Counted from the stretch's first letter, positions 1 to 6,202 are shown. The stretch: DNA of 18,782 nucleotides from Campylobacterales bacterium (GCA_027055005.1 JALUNR010000245.1:1-18782), one strand, 5' to 3'. Notes: generated by a model not told the origin, from the sequence alone. Translations and numbers: made by a program.

Positions 1-23
1 GTGTTTATTGTATAGGAGGTATG
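1..23. repeat. Direct repeat copy 1, 5' side of intI
   Basis: The first 18 bases of the window match positions 1068-1085 with a single mismatch (t/a at position 9). The match continues through a TATG after a one-base gap. This copy contains the AGGAGG ribosome binding site of intI, so part of the similarity could reflect translation signals, but the GTGTTTAT..GTATAGGAG core goes well beyond a Shine-Dalgarno. The repeat may start before the window edge, so its true length cannot be seen. Together the two copies bracket the integrase gene. Confidence 0.6.
14..19 (+). promoter_or_regulatory. Ribosome binding site of intI (decides a TTG start)
   Basis: AGGAGG at 14-19 is a near-perfect Shine-Dalgarno. 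It sits 6 bases before the TTG at 26-28, which is in frame with the integrase. The ATG at 21-23 is out of frame and only one base from the site. The upstream in-frame TTG at 8 has no ribosome binding site inside the window. Confidence 0.75.
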
Positions 24-25
24 TT

Positions 26-994
26 TTGAGTCAGAAAAAGAAGCTTTTAGATATTGTTAGAGATAAAATTAGATTGAAACATTATAGCTATGCTACTGAA
101 AAAGGCTATGTTAGTTGGATAAAGAGATATATACTTTTTCATGATAAAAAACATCCTGTGCAGATGGGAAAGGTGGAAATAGAACAGTTTTTGACATACC
201 TGGCTACTAAAAAGAGAGTTTCTCCAACGACTCAAAATCAAGCATTTTCGGCTCTTTTATTTTTATATCGTGAAGTTTTAGGAATTGATATGAGTGATGA
301 AAATATCCAAGCCTTGAGGGCCCAGGAGAGAAAACATATACCAGTTGTTTTAACAAGAGATGAGGTAAAGAGTATCATAGGAAATTTATCTGGGATATAT
401 CAACTGATAGTTTCTTTGATGTATGGTTGTGGATTACGAATGAATGAGGCTTTAAATCTTCGTATAAAGGATATAGATTTTGGCTTTGATAGGGTATATA
501 TATGGGATAGTAAGTCTTTGAAAGATAGGACTTTACCTTTGCCTAAGAAGTTAAAGGATAGGTTGAAAATTCAAGTTGAGTTAGTACAAGAGCTTCATAA
601 AAATGATTTAGCAAATGGATTTGGAAGTGTTTATATGCCTTATGCAATAGAGAAAAAATTTCCAAATGCAAAGTTTGAAACAAAATGGCAGTTTTTGTTT
701 CCGATGAAAAATATTGCCAAAGATCCAAGAAGTGAAGTCATAAGGCGACATCATATCCACCCAGCAACTCTAGGAAGAAATATCAAACAATCAGCCATAA
801 AAGCAAAGATAAACAAAAGAGTAACTTCACATACATTCCGTCACTCTTATGCTACTCATCTATTGCAAAGTGGAATGGATATTAGGACTATTCAAGAGCT
901 TTTAGGGCATAAAAGTGTTGAAACTACTATGATTTACACTCATGTGGTTGCTGAGATGAACAAATCAAAGATTTTTAGTCCTTTGGATTTGTAG
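26..994 (+). CDS. intI: Integron integrase (IntI-type tyrosine recombinase)
   Basis: Site-specific tyrosine recombinase of the integron class, about 322 residues from the TTG at 26 (IntI1 is 337). Numbering from that start, an N-terminal core-binding (SAM-like) domain spans roughly 1-95. The catalytic domain follows with Arg138 in CGLRMNEAL, Lys166 in LKDRTLPLP, His269 and Arg272 in HTFRHSYATHLL, His295 in LLGHKSVETT and the nucleophile Tyr304 in MIYTHV. The feature that separates IntI from XerC/D and phage integrases is the extra segment before box II. It is clearly present at about 190-245, with LHKNDLANGFGSVYMP, a PNA motif, WQFLFP and DPRS..IRRHH, all close to IntI1. The gene is intact and convergent with the downstream transporter. 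In most integrons attI lies on the 5' side of intI, here outside the window. No cassette is visible on the 3' side. The family call is secure; whether it is functional is unknown. Confidence 0.93.
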   Translation: MSQKKKLLDIVRDKIRLKHYSYATEKGYVSWIKRYILFHDKKHPVQMGKVEIEQFLTYLATKKRVSPTTQNQAFSALLFLYREVLGIDMSDENIQALRAQERKHIPVVLTRDEVKSIIGNLSGIYQLIVSLMYGCGLRMNEALNLRIKDIDFGFDRVYIWDSKSLKDRTLPLPKKLKDRLKIQVELVQELHKNDLANGFGSVYMPYAIEKKFPNAKFETKWQFLFPMKNIAKDPRSEVIRRHHIHPATLGRNIKQSAIKAKINKRVTSHTFRHSYATHLLQSGMDIRTIQELLGHKSVETTMIYTHVVAEMNKSKIFSPLDL

Positions 995-1005
995 TATATT
1001 TTTGT

Positions 1006-1018
1006 GAATATAATATTC
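1006..1018. repeat. Short AT-rich palindrome after intI
   Basis: GAATAT-A-ATATTC is symmetrical around position 1012, 11 bases after the intI stop codon. As RNA it gives only a 5 bp stem with a 3-base loop and no U-run follows, so it is a poor terminator. It is the first of several inverted repeats packed into the gap between the convergent genes. Confidence 0.3.
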
Positions 1019-1030
1019 TGTCCAATTTAG

Positions 1031-1049
1031 GTTACTATTATGAAGTAAC
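1031..1049. repeat. Inverted repeat 1 in intI/yajR gap
   Basis: Perfect 6 bp arms GTTACT (1031-1036) and AGTAAC (1044-1049) flank a 7-base loop. The left arm begins with GTTA, recalling the GTT of integron core sites, but neither arm fits the GTTRRRY / RYYYAAC consensus. The related word AGTTACT recurs at 1141-1147. Confidence 0.45.
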
Positions 1050-1050
1050 A

Positions 1051-1081
1051 TATACTTACACAAAAAAGTGTTTATAGTATA
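1051..1081. repeat. Inverted repeat 2 in intI/yajR gap (interrupted)
   Basis: Outer arms TATACT (1051-1056) and AGTATA (1076-1081) pair perfectly. Inner arms ACAC (1058-1061) and GTGT (1068-1071) pair around a six-A loop, with unequal unpaired bases between the two stems. On the minus strand the loop becomes a six-T run after a stem, which might help end the yajR transcript. The right half overlaps direct repeat copy 2. Confidence 0.45.
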
Positions 1082-1090
1082 GGAGTATGG
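1068..1090. repeat. Direct repeat copy 2, 3' side of intI
   Basis: Second copy of the repeat found at 1-23, with one mismatch over the first 18 bases. It also contains AGGAG followed by TATG, but the ATG at 1087 is only one base from the purine run and opens just a 45-codon frame running antisense into yajR. It is therefore not a convincing start. The copy abuts the long hairpin at 1086-1138. Confidence 0.6.
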
Positions 1091-1138
1091 ATATAGATTG
1101 GGTAAGAGAGGTTATCTTTTATCCATCTATATCTTATA
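1086..1138 (+). repeat. Long near-perfect hairpin between convergent intI and yajR
   Basis: Twenty-three base pairs can form by eye. 1086-1088 pair with 1136-1138, 1089-1098 with 1125-1134, and 1100-1109 with 1115-1124, around the loop GGTTA (1110-1114). The only interruptions are one unpaired T at 1099 and one at 1135. The stem contains three G.T pairs on the plus strand, which fold well as plus-strand RNA but would be C.A mismatches in a minus-strand transcript. No T-run follows on the plus strand, so it is not a classic terminator. It may be a transcript-end or stability structure, or an attC-like folded recombination site, although GTTRRRY/RYYYAAC core sites are not seen. Confidence 0.6.
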
Positions 1139-1142
1139 AGAG

Positions 1143-2471
1143 TTACTTTTTTAATACCTCTTTTATTTCATCTTCACTGATAACACCATCTTCGTATTTT
1201 ACAACTATCAAGTTTTCAGTATGATTAGTATAGAAGTCGTTTATACCTTTTATGGTTTTTAGAGCTGGTAGTTTTTCATCATCAAATTCATCAGTTGATA
1301 AGAAAAGATTTGCCCTCAAGGCTGGGTTTCTCATACCAATTATCCAAGCTATCCAAAATATTGAAAGAATAGTAACTGCAATAGCAACCCCTTTTTCTCC
1401 AACACTTCCATATAGCCAACCACCTATTGCCCCACCCAAAAAGATACCAACATAAGAAAAAGTATTTGCAACTCCTAGTGCTGCTCCTTTTTGGTGAACT
1501 TTTGCAAACTTACTAACAAAACTTTGTAGAAGTGGCTCAAACATGTTAAATCCTATGAAGAAAAATGTTGCTCCTAAGGCAAAAAGAAAAAAGCTAGATG
1601 TAAACCCCATAAGTAAAAATGATGCTATGATAAATCCTATGGAAGCTAAAAATATCTCTTTACCTTTTCCATACTTTTCACCAAGGATTGCAGCAGGTGC
1701 CATAGCAAGAATTCCAAAAATTACAGCTGGAAGATATACTTTCCAGTACTCTAAAGTAGCCATATGAAACTTATTTTTTAGTAGAATTGGGATGATAAAA
1801 AATGCTATTGCCATAGTTGAGCTATGGAAAAGAAAAGTTATATACATTCTAACCAAATCTTTATCTTTAAAAACTTCTTTTATTTTTGCTTCTTCTTCAG
1901 AGTAGTGATGAACTATCTTTGGAGGCTCTGGAACTGCAGTAAAAAGTATCACTAAAGCTGAGAGTGCTAGGGCTGCAGTTAACCAAAAAAGAGTACTTAC
2001 ACTATATGCACCAGCTAGAAGAGGCCCTATAATCATAGCAGCAGCAAAACTCATAGCTATAACCATACCCATAACTGCCATAGAGTGAGCTCTCTCATCT
2101 TCTCTTACTTGATCTGCTATCATAGCTGTAACTACACTCCCTATTGCCCCAGCTCCTTGTAAAAATCTACCCAATAAAAGAATATAAATATTTGTAGCTT
2201 CCGCTGCTACAACTGAACCAAAAGCAAATAGCAAAAGTCCAAAAAGTAGAGTCTTTTTTCTACCAAACTTATCACTCATAACACCAAAAGGCACTTGTAG
2301 AACTGCTTGAGTTAGTGCATATCCCCCAAGAGCAAGACCAGCTAAAAATGCAGTTCCACCTTGTATATCTTTTGCATATTGTGATAAAACTGATAATACG
2401 ATAAAAAGCCCAAAAAATCTAAGAGCAACTATAAGTGAAAGTGGTAAAACTTTTTTCACTATGTGTTTCAT
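1143..2471 (-). CDS. yajR: YajR-like major facilitator superfamily transporter with C-terminal YAM-type domain
   Basis: Inner-membrane MFS transporter of 442 residues (E. coli YajR is about 454) with 12 predicted membrane segments between roughly residues 10 and 380. Motif A is clear in loop 2-3 (GVMSDKFGRKK, 63-73), and GRFLQGAGAIGSV at 101-113 lies in helix 4. Several stretches resemble E. coli YajR strongly: LRFFGLFIVLSVL, GYALTQAVLQVPFG, and EYWKVYLPAVIFG in the second half. After the last helix a soluble tail (about 395-442) reads like the YAM domain of YajR, with KTIKGINDFYTNHTENLIVVKYE and then a final helix. Substrate is unknown; drug/proton antiport is only a family expectation. The ATG at 2469-2471 has GAAAGGA five bases upstream on the minus strand. 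It is divergent from the AAA ATPase and convergent with intI. Confidence 0.88.
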   Translation of the reverse strand: MKHIVKKVLPLSLIVALRFFGLFIVLSVLSQYAKDIQGGTAFLAGLALGGYALTQAVLQVPFGVMSDKFGRKKTLLFGLLLFAFGSVVAAEATNIYILLLGRFLQGAGAIGSVVTAMIADQVREDERAHSMAVMGMVIAMSFAAAMIIGPLLAGAYSVSTLFWLTAALALSALVILFTAVPEPPKIVHHYSEEEAKIKEVFKDKDLVRMYITFLFHSSTMAIAFFIIPILLKNKFHMATLEYWKVYLPAVIFGILAMAPAAILGEKYGKGKEIFLASIGFIIASFLLMGFTSSFFLFALGATFFFIGFNMFEPLLQSFVSKFAKVHQKGAALGVANTFSYVGIFLGGAIGGWLYGSVGEKGVAIAVTILSIFWIAWIIGMRNPALRANLFLSTDEFDDEKLPALKTIKGINDFYTNHTENLIVVKYEDGVISEDEIKEVLKK

Positions 2472-2528
2472 AAAAATCCTTTCAAAAATAAAATTTGGGC
2501 AATTTTACTCTCAATAAGTTAATAATCC

Positions 2529-2534
2529 TATAAT
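2529..2534 (+). promoter_or_regulatory. Candidate -10 box for the AAA ATPase
   Basis: A perfect TATAAT lies about 100 bases before the TTG start of the ATPase, with a T-rich stretch upstream and no recognisable -35 box. In such AT-rich DNA a chance match is possible. Confidence 0.3.
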
Positions 2535-2567
2535 AATTTGTTTGAAATATAAAAAGTATGAAAAGTA

Positions 2568-2583
2568 AGATTTCAGAAAATCT
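2568..2583 (+). repeat. Small hairpin in the ATPase leader
   Basis: AGATTT (2568-2573) and AAATCT (2578-2583) form a perfect 6 bp stem with the loop CAGA. It is immediately followed by a second, stronger hairpin, so the two may act as a pair. Confidence 0.35.
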
Positions 2584-2585
2584 AG

Positions 2586-2611
2586 CAATGAACAAGTTAA
2601 CCTTGTCATTG
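2586..2611 (+). promoter_or_regulatory. Inverted repeat 13-50 bases before the ATPase start
   Basis: The arms 2586-2596 and 2602-2611 pair over 10 bp (CAATGA..CAAG with CTTGTCATTG), with one extra A in the left arm and the loop TTAAC. It lies just upstream of the AAGGA ribosome binding site, so it could be an operator or an RNA element acting on translation. No factor can be named. Confidence 0.45.
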
Positions 2612-2623
2612 AAGATAATTGTT

Positions 2624-2628
2624 AAGGA
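2624..2628 (+). promoter_or_regulatory. Ribosome binding site of the AAA ATPase (supports a TTG start)
   Basis: AAGGA sits 6 bases before the TTG at 2635. No in-frame ATG with a comparable site is near, so TTG is the best start. Confidence 0.65.
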
Positions 2629-2634
2629 AAAAAA

Positions 2635-4365
2635 TTGGAATACCTAATAGACTTTATAAAAGTAAAAGATATAACAAAGGCGAAGATATATCATCATTTA
2701 AAATGCTCACCTGATGAAGCTGAGATTTTGCAAAATATAGTAAAAAAGCATGTAGAGGGTTCTAGTGAGAGTTTGGTATATATGGTTTTAAATGAAATTT
2801 ATCCAGATAATGGAGAGTATCTTTATATACAAAAATTACCACTTGTAAAAAATCTTCTTCATTTAGGGTGGATTAGTATAAGTAGTTTGTTTGAAACAAA
2901 GAGCATAGATGTATCAACTTTAGAACTTATAAATTCTTCTGTAACATTAAGTAATAGTTTTCAAAAACTTCTTGAAGAGGGAACTTTAGAAGTTGAACTT
3001 CCAGAATCTACGGCTTATAGTGATCATCTTGAATATATAAGAGATCAGTTTTCTCGTATTGAGATATATCAAAAGATGGCAACTATTAGGGAAAATTATC
3101 CAGATAATTCACTTAGTATAGATAGGTTGAAAAATAGGTTGAAACTACTAGAAACTAGAATAAAAGAGAGAGTTGTAAGTACAAAAAACAAACTTACTGT
3201 TGAAGAACTTTTTAAAGAGTATAATTTAACTCAAAAAGAGCAAATAATATTTTTAGTTTTGTTAAAAGAAGAGTATTCTAGTGAAATTGATTCACTAAGG
3301 GAGATGAATAATCTAATAAGTTTAATAAGTGAAAATGACTATGATAAGATAAAAAATAGAAGTCTTTTAGAAGAGGGTTCTACTTTGATAGAAAAAGAGA
3401 TAATAGACTATGATGAAATGCTCACTGCATTTGGTGGAGTTAGTAGGAGCTTTTTTATAGAAGAAGAGATTTTACAAAAGATAATGCATCCCAATAAACT
3501 AAAAAAAAGCCAAAAGATAACTATCGAATCTTTAATAAAAGAACAAGATATTTTTGAACTTATAACTCCTAAAACTTGTTTGGATGATGTAGTTTTGCAT
3601 CCAAAGACAGAAGAACTTTTAAAAAGTGTGTTAAAACAAGTAGATAAAAAAGTAGCTAAAAGACTTAAAGAGTGGGGAATAAAGACAAACTCAAATGTAG
3701 ATGCAAAGTTACTTTTTTATGGATCTCCTGGAACTGGAAAGACTATGACAGCTTATTCTTTAGCAAAAAATCTAAAAAGAAAGGTTTTAAGTTTTGATTG
3801 TTCAAAAATACTTTCTATGTATGTTGGTGAGAGTGAAAAAAATGTAAGAAAGATATTTGATACTTATAAAGAATTGATTAAAAAAAGTAAATCACATCCT
3901 ATTTTACTTTTAAATGAAGCTGATCAGTTTTTGAGTAGTAGGACATCAGGTGGAAGTGGAGCTGATAAAATGCATAACCAAATGCAAAATATATTTTTGG
4001 AGCAAATAGAAAAATTTAATGGTATTTTGATAGCAACTACTAATCTTTTAGAAACATTTGATATTGCATTTTCAAGACGGTTTGATTATAAGATAGAATT
4101 CTCAAAACCTAACTTTACTCAACGAGTAGAGCTTTGGAATAAGATGTTACCAAAAGTAGCACTTGAAAGTGAAAATATAAATATAGAGGAGTTAGCAAAA
4201 GCAAATCTTAGTGGTGGACAAATCAATGTAGTTATAAAAAATACAGCTATCAAAGTAGCGATAAAAGAGGAGCCTATCTTTGAAAATAGGGATTTTACTG
4301 AAGAGATTAAAAGAGAAATAAAAGGAAGTTTTGGAGAAGAAAAAAAGATGGGATTTGAGTTCTAA
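2635..4365 (+). CDS. AAA+ family ATPase with Walker B Asp-to-Asn change
   Basis: A 576-residue cytoplasmic protein. Residues 1 to about 310 are charged and mostly helical and match no domain I recognise. The C-terminal part (about 315-560) is one classical AAA module of the Cdc48/SpoVK/FtsH type. It has Walker A GSPGTGKT (363-370), pore-loop-like MYVGESEKNVRKIF (395-408), Walker B ILLLNEAD (423-430), sensor 1 at ATTN (467-470), arginine finger AFSRRFD (478-484) and LSGGQINVV (525-533) in the sensor 2 region. The usual Walker B aspartate is Asn427, with the catalytic Glu428 kept. I recall the same NEAD variant in other bacterial AAA proteins with a long N-terminal region, so it is probably a subfamily trait. 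Substrate and role are unknown. It stands alone: nuoA is 151 bases downstream behind its own likely promoter. Confidence 0.85.
   Translation: MEYLIDFIKVKDITKAKIYHHLKCSPDEAEILQNIVKKHVEGSSESLVYMVLNEIYPDNGEYLYIQKLPLVKNLLHLGWISISSLFETKSIDVSTLELINSSVTLSNSFQKLLEEGTLEVELPESTAYSDHLEYIRDQFSRIEIYQKMATIRENYPDNSLSIDRLKNRLKLLETRIKERVVSTKNKLTVEELFKEYNLTQKEQIIFLVLLKEEYSSEIDSLREMNNLISLISENDYDKIKNRSLLEEGSTLIEKEIIDYDEMLTAFGGVSRSFFIEEEILQKIMHPNKLKKSQKITIESLIKEQDIFELITPKTCLDDVVLHPKTEELLKSVLKQVDKKVAKRLKEWGIKTNSNVDAKLLFYGSPGTGKTMTAYSLAKNLKRKVLSFDCSKILSMYVGESEKNVRKIFDTYKELIKKSKSHPILLLNEADQFLSSRTSGGSGADKMHNQMQNIFLEQIEKFNGILIATTNLLETFDIAFSRRFDYKIEFSKPNFTQRVELWNKMLPKVALESENINIEELAKANLSGGQINVVIKNTAIKVAIKEEPIFENRDFTEEIKREIKGSFGEEKKMGFEF
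4141..4161 (+). repeat. 21-base exact repeat, copy inside the ATPase gene
   Basis: This segment encodes the KMLPKVA part of the ATPase (residues 503-509). The identical 21 bases occur again at 4368-4388, starting three bases after the stop codon. The offset is 227 bases and the sequences diverge on both sides. Confidence 0.85.
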
Positions 4366-4367
4366 AA

Positions 4368-4388
4368 AAGATGTTACCAAAAGTAGCA
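4368..4388 (+). repeat. 21-base exact repeat, copy just after the ATPase stop codon
   Basis: Second copy of the segment at 4141-4161. Here it is non-coding and not in the ATPase reading frame. It may be a scar of a partial tandem duplication or of a deleted downstream paralogue. Confidence 0.85.
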
Positions 4389-4428
4389 GTTTAAAATATA
4401 CTTAATTTTTTGAATAAATTTGGATAAA

Positions 4429-4434
4429 TATAAG
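4429..4434 (+). promoter_or_regulatory. Candidate -10 box of the nuo operon
   Basis: TATAAG follows a T-rich stretch (4406-4411) in place of a clear -35 box, as is typical for sigma-70 promoters in Campylobacterota. It would give a leader of roughly 75 bases that includes the palindrome at 4464-4486. An alternative TATAAA lies within the palindrome itself. Confidence 0.3.
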
Positions 4435-4463
4435 ATTTTTAATGTAAAATTACAAGTACGATG

Positions 4464-4486
4464 AAATATTATAAAAAGTAATATTT
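4464..4486. promoter_or_regulatory. Palindrome ahead of nuoA (possible operator)
   Basis: Perfect 8-base arms AAATATTA (4464-4471) and TAATATTT (4479-4486) flank a 7-base spacer. The half-site spacing of about 15 bases would suit a dimeric regulator. It lies 31 bases before nuoA and overlaps a TATAAA, so it could act as an operator. It is all A/T and may be partly chance. Confidence 0.4.
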
Positions 4487-4516
4487 GATAAATAAAATTT
4501 AAATAAAAGGAAGGGT

Positions 4517-4906
4517 ATGGGACATACAGTAGTTAGCCATCCATATTTTGGGGCATTTGTCTTTTTTGTTTTAACATTTGTAGCTTTTTTTGCTACTACA
4601 AATATTTCAAGATTTGTAAGTAGAAAGTTAGCGAGACTTGACAATGAGAAGTTGAAGCTTAGTATTTATGAGTGTGGACCTGAAGTTTCCAAACAACCAA
4701 ATACTATGTCTGCACAGTTTTATCTGTTTGCACTTTTATTTATATTGTTTGATGTAGAGATTATATTTATGTTTCCATGGGCTATTGATTTTAAAGTTCT
4801 TGGTATGTTTGGTTTTGCTGAGATGGTTATATTTATAGTATTGTTAACAATTGGTTTTGTGTATGCATGGAAAAAAGGAGCATTAGAATGGCACAGCATA
4901 AAGTAA
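4517..4906 (+). CDS. nuoA: Complex I subunit A (NADH-quinone oxidoreductase chain 3)
   Basis: Small membrane subunit of the proton-pumping complex I, lying at the junction of the membrane and peripheral arms next to the quinone chamber. It has 129 residues and three membrane helices (about 10-30, 65-85 and 95-115). The matrix/cytoplasmic loop carries the diagnostic YECGPE motif (50-55), which contains the conserved loop Cys52. Helix 2 carries FDVEIIFMFPWA with the conserved acidic pair. The start has a strong AGGAAGG site. First gene of the operon; its 3' end overlaps nuoB by 19 bases. Confidence 0.96.
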   Translation: MGHTVVSHPYFGAFVFFVLTFVAFFATTNISRFVSRKLARLDNEKLKLSIYECGPEVSKQPNTMSAQFYLFALLFILFDVEIIFMFPWAIDFKVLGMFGFAEMVIFIVLLTIGFVYAWKKGALEWHSIK

Positions 4907-5397
4907 ATTATATGGCAGATAGTGGGCTACCAGTAGCTCTAACTACAGTTGATAAACTTGTTCAGTGGGGTAGAAGTAACTCTTTATGGGCTTTGACTTA
5001 TGGTTTGGCTTGTTGTGCTATCGAAATGATGGCATCGGGAGCAAGTCGTTATGATTTTGATAGGTTTGGTACTATCTTTAGGGCTAGTCCTAGACAAGCA
5101 GATGTTATGGTGGTTGCTGGAACATTGACAAAAAAACATGCTCAGTTTATAAGAAGACTATATGACCAAATGACAGAACCAAAATGGGTTATCAGTATGG
5201 GAAGTTGTGCAAATACTGGTGGTATGTTTAACACTTATGCAACAGTTCAAGGTGTTGATAGGATAATCCCAGTAGATATTTATCTCCCTGGATGTGCTCC
5301 TAGACCTGAGACTTTACAATATGCAGTGATGATGTTACAAAAGAAAATAAGAAAACAATCAGCTTTTCAAAAAGCAAAAACTAAGAGGTTGGTGTAA
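4888..5397 (+). CDS. nuoB: Complex I subunit B, carries terminal 4Fe-4S cluster N2
   Basis: Peripheral subunit of 169 residues that binds cluster N2, the last electron carrier before quinone. The four ligands are visible: the tandem pair Cys42-Cys43 in GLACCAIEMM, Cys107 in MGSCANTGG and Cys136 in LPGCAPRPE. I start it at the ATG at 4888 because AAGGAG lies seven bases upstream. The reading frame is open a further seven codons to an ATG at 4867 with no such site. It begins within nuoA and its TAA shares one base with the nuoC ATG, implying coupled translation. Confidence 0.96.
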   Translation: MAQHKVNYMADSGLPVALTTVDKLVQWGRSNSLWALTYGLACCAIEMMASGASRYDFDRFGTIFRASPRQADVMVVAGTLTKKHAQFIRRLYDQMTEPKWVISMGSCANTGGMFNTYATVQGVDRIIPVDIYLPGCAPRPETLQYAVMMLQKKIRKQSAFQKAKTKRLV

Positions 5398-6200
5398 TGA
5401 GAGCTTATCAAGATAGAAAAAATGCACAAGCAAAAGTTTATTATAAAGATAGATTTTTCGTTTCTCCTCAAGTTCCAAAAGAGGAAGTAGAGAGCGATGA
5501 AGTATTTAGTAAAGATTTGGCAGTTATTAGTAAAAAAGTTGAGGTCAAAGAGGCTTATATACAAAAAGGGCAACTTATTCTTATACTTGAGAACAGACAT
5601 GATATAGTAGTTGTAGCTAAGCTTTTAAAAGAGAAGTTAACTTATACACAGCTTAGCGAATTGAGTGCAAATGACTTTTTATCTACTAGAGGTGAGTTTG
5701 AAATTTTTTATCAATTTTTATCTATGGATAAAAGAAAAAGACTAAGAGTAAAATACTCTATCAAAGAGGATCAAGCAGTAGATAGTTTATATGATATATA
5801 TAAAAGTGCTGATTGGGCTGAGCGAGAAATGTTTGATATGTTAGGAATAGTATCAAATGGACATCCTAACTTAAAAAGAATTCTTATGCCTGATGATTGG
5901 AGTGGACATCCACTTAGAAAATCTTACCCACTTCAAGGTGATGAAGCTGCTCAATGGTATGAAATAGATACTATTTTTGGAAAAGAACATAGAGAAGTAG
6001 TAGGACCAGAGATTAGAAATACAAAAAGAATAGATCCTAAAGATACTGAGCATTTTGCAAGAATAGGTAAAGAAGTCGCAAGAGGAGCTAATCCAAAAGA
6101 GGTCGATGCAAACTTTGAAGAGTTCCAAGAAGAGGGTGGAGTACCACTTGTTACTAAGTTTAGTAAGAAAAATCAAAAAATATTATCAGATAGGAAGTAG
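5397..6200 (+). CDS. nuoC: Complex I subunit C (30 kDa subunit)
   Basis: A 267-residue soluble subunit that packs against NuoD near the quinone site and carries no cofactor. The family signature is complete at about 138-181, with ADWAEREMFDMLGI, HPNLKRILMPDDW and GHPLRKSYPL. It is a separate gene, not fused to nuoD as in E. coli. The N-terminal 40 residues and the acidic C-terminal tail after about 185 are longer than in a minimal NuoC. The ATG overlaps the nuoB stop by one base; nuoD follows after two bases. Confidence 0.95.
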   Translation: MRAYQDRKNAQAKVYYKDRFFVSPQVPKEEVESDEVFSKDLAVISKKVEVKEAYIQKGQLILILENRHDIVVVAKLLKEKLTYTQLSELSANDFLSTRGEFEIFYQFLSMDKRKRLRVKYSIKEDQAVDSLYDIYKSADWAEREMFDMLGIVSNGHPNLKRILMPDDWSGHPLRKSYPLQGDEAAQWYEIDTIFGKEHREVVGPEIRNTKRIDPKDTEHFARIGKEVARGANPKEVDANFEEFQEEGGVPLVTKFSKKNQKILSDRK

Positions 6201-6202
6201 CC

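Larger units (their letters stand above)
2472..2634. other. Divergent intergenic region between yajR and the AAA ATPase
   Basis: This 163-base AT-rich gap must hold promoters for both divergent genes. A minus-strand TAAAAT (complement of 2502-2507) lies about 30 bases before the yajR ATG and is a possible -10 box. A plus-strand TATAAT is at 2529-2534. Neither has a good -35 box, as is common in Campylobacterota. If the plus promoter is right, the ATPase mRNA has a leader of about 95 bases carrying two hairpins (2568-2583 and 2586-2611). Confidence 0.45.
4366..4516. other. Intergenic region upstream of the nuo operon
   Basis: A 151-base non-coding stretch. It holds the 21-base repeat copy, a weak A-rich/T-rich stem ending in six T (4406-4411) that might end the ATPase transcript, a candidate -10 box at 4429-4434, a palindrome at 4464-4486, and the AGGAAGG ribosome binding site of nuoA at 4508-4514. 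Confidence 0.5.

Noticed and set aside
8..25. In-frame upstream TTG at 8 as the start of intI
   Set aside because: It has no ribosome binding site in the window, whereas AGGAGG at 14-19 is ideally spaced for the TTG at 26.
1086..1138. Standard bidirectional rho-independent terminator
   Set aside because: The stem is strong but no T-run follows directly on either strand; the nearest is six T on the minus strand about 20 bases away.
1031..1146. Canonical attC site in the intI/yajR gap
   Set aside because: No GTTRRRY / RYYYAAC pair was found: GTTACTA, GTTATCT and GTTACTT all fail the consensus. Only the folded-hairpin resemblance remains, and it is reported as such.
1087..1224. 45-codon frame starting at the ATG in direct repeat copy 2
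   Set aside because: The AGGAG is only one base from the ATG, the frame runs antisense into the intact end of yajR, and the peptide shows no recognisable pattern.
1252..1767. Plus-strand open frames of 67 and 74 codons across the transporter
   Set aside because: They are antisense shadows of yajR, with proline/lysine-rich composition and no start signals.
4192..4644. Minus-strand open frames around the nuoA upstream region
   Set aside because: They are shadows of the ATPase and nuoA with Phe/Ser/Tyr-rich composition and no ribosome binding sites.
4867..4887. Upstream ATG at 4867 as start of nuoB
   Set aside because: It lacks a Shine-Dalgarno, while AAGGAG lies seven bases before the ATG at 4888 and the extra seven residues are not typical of NuoB.
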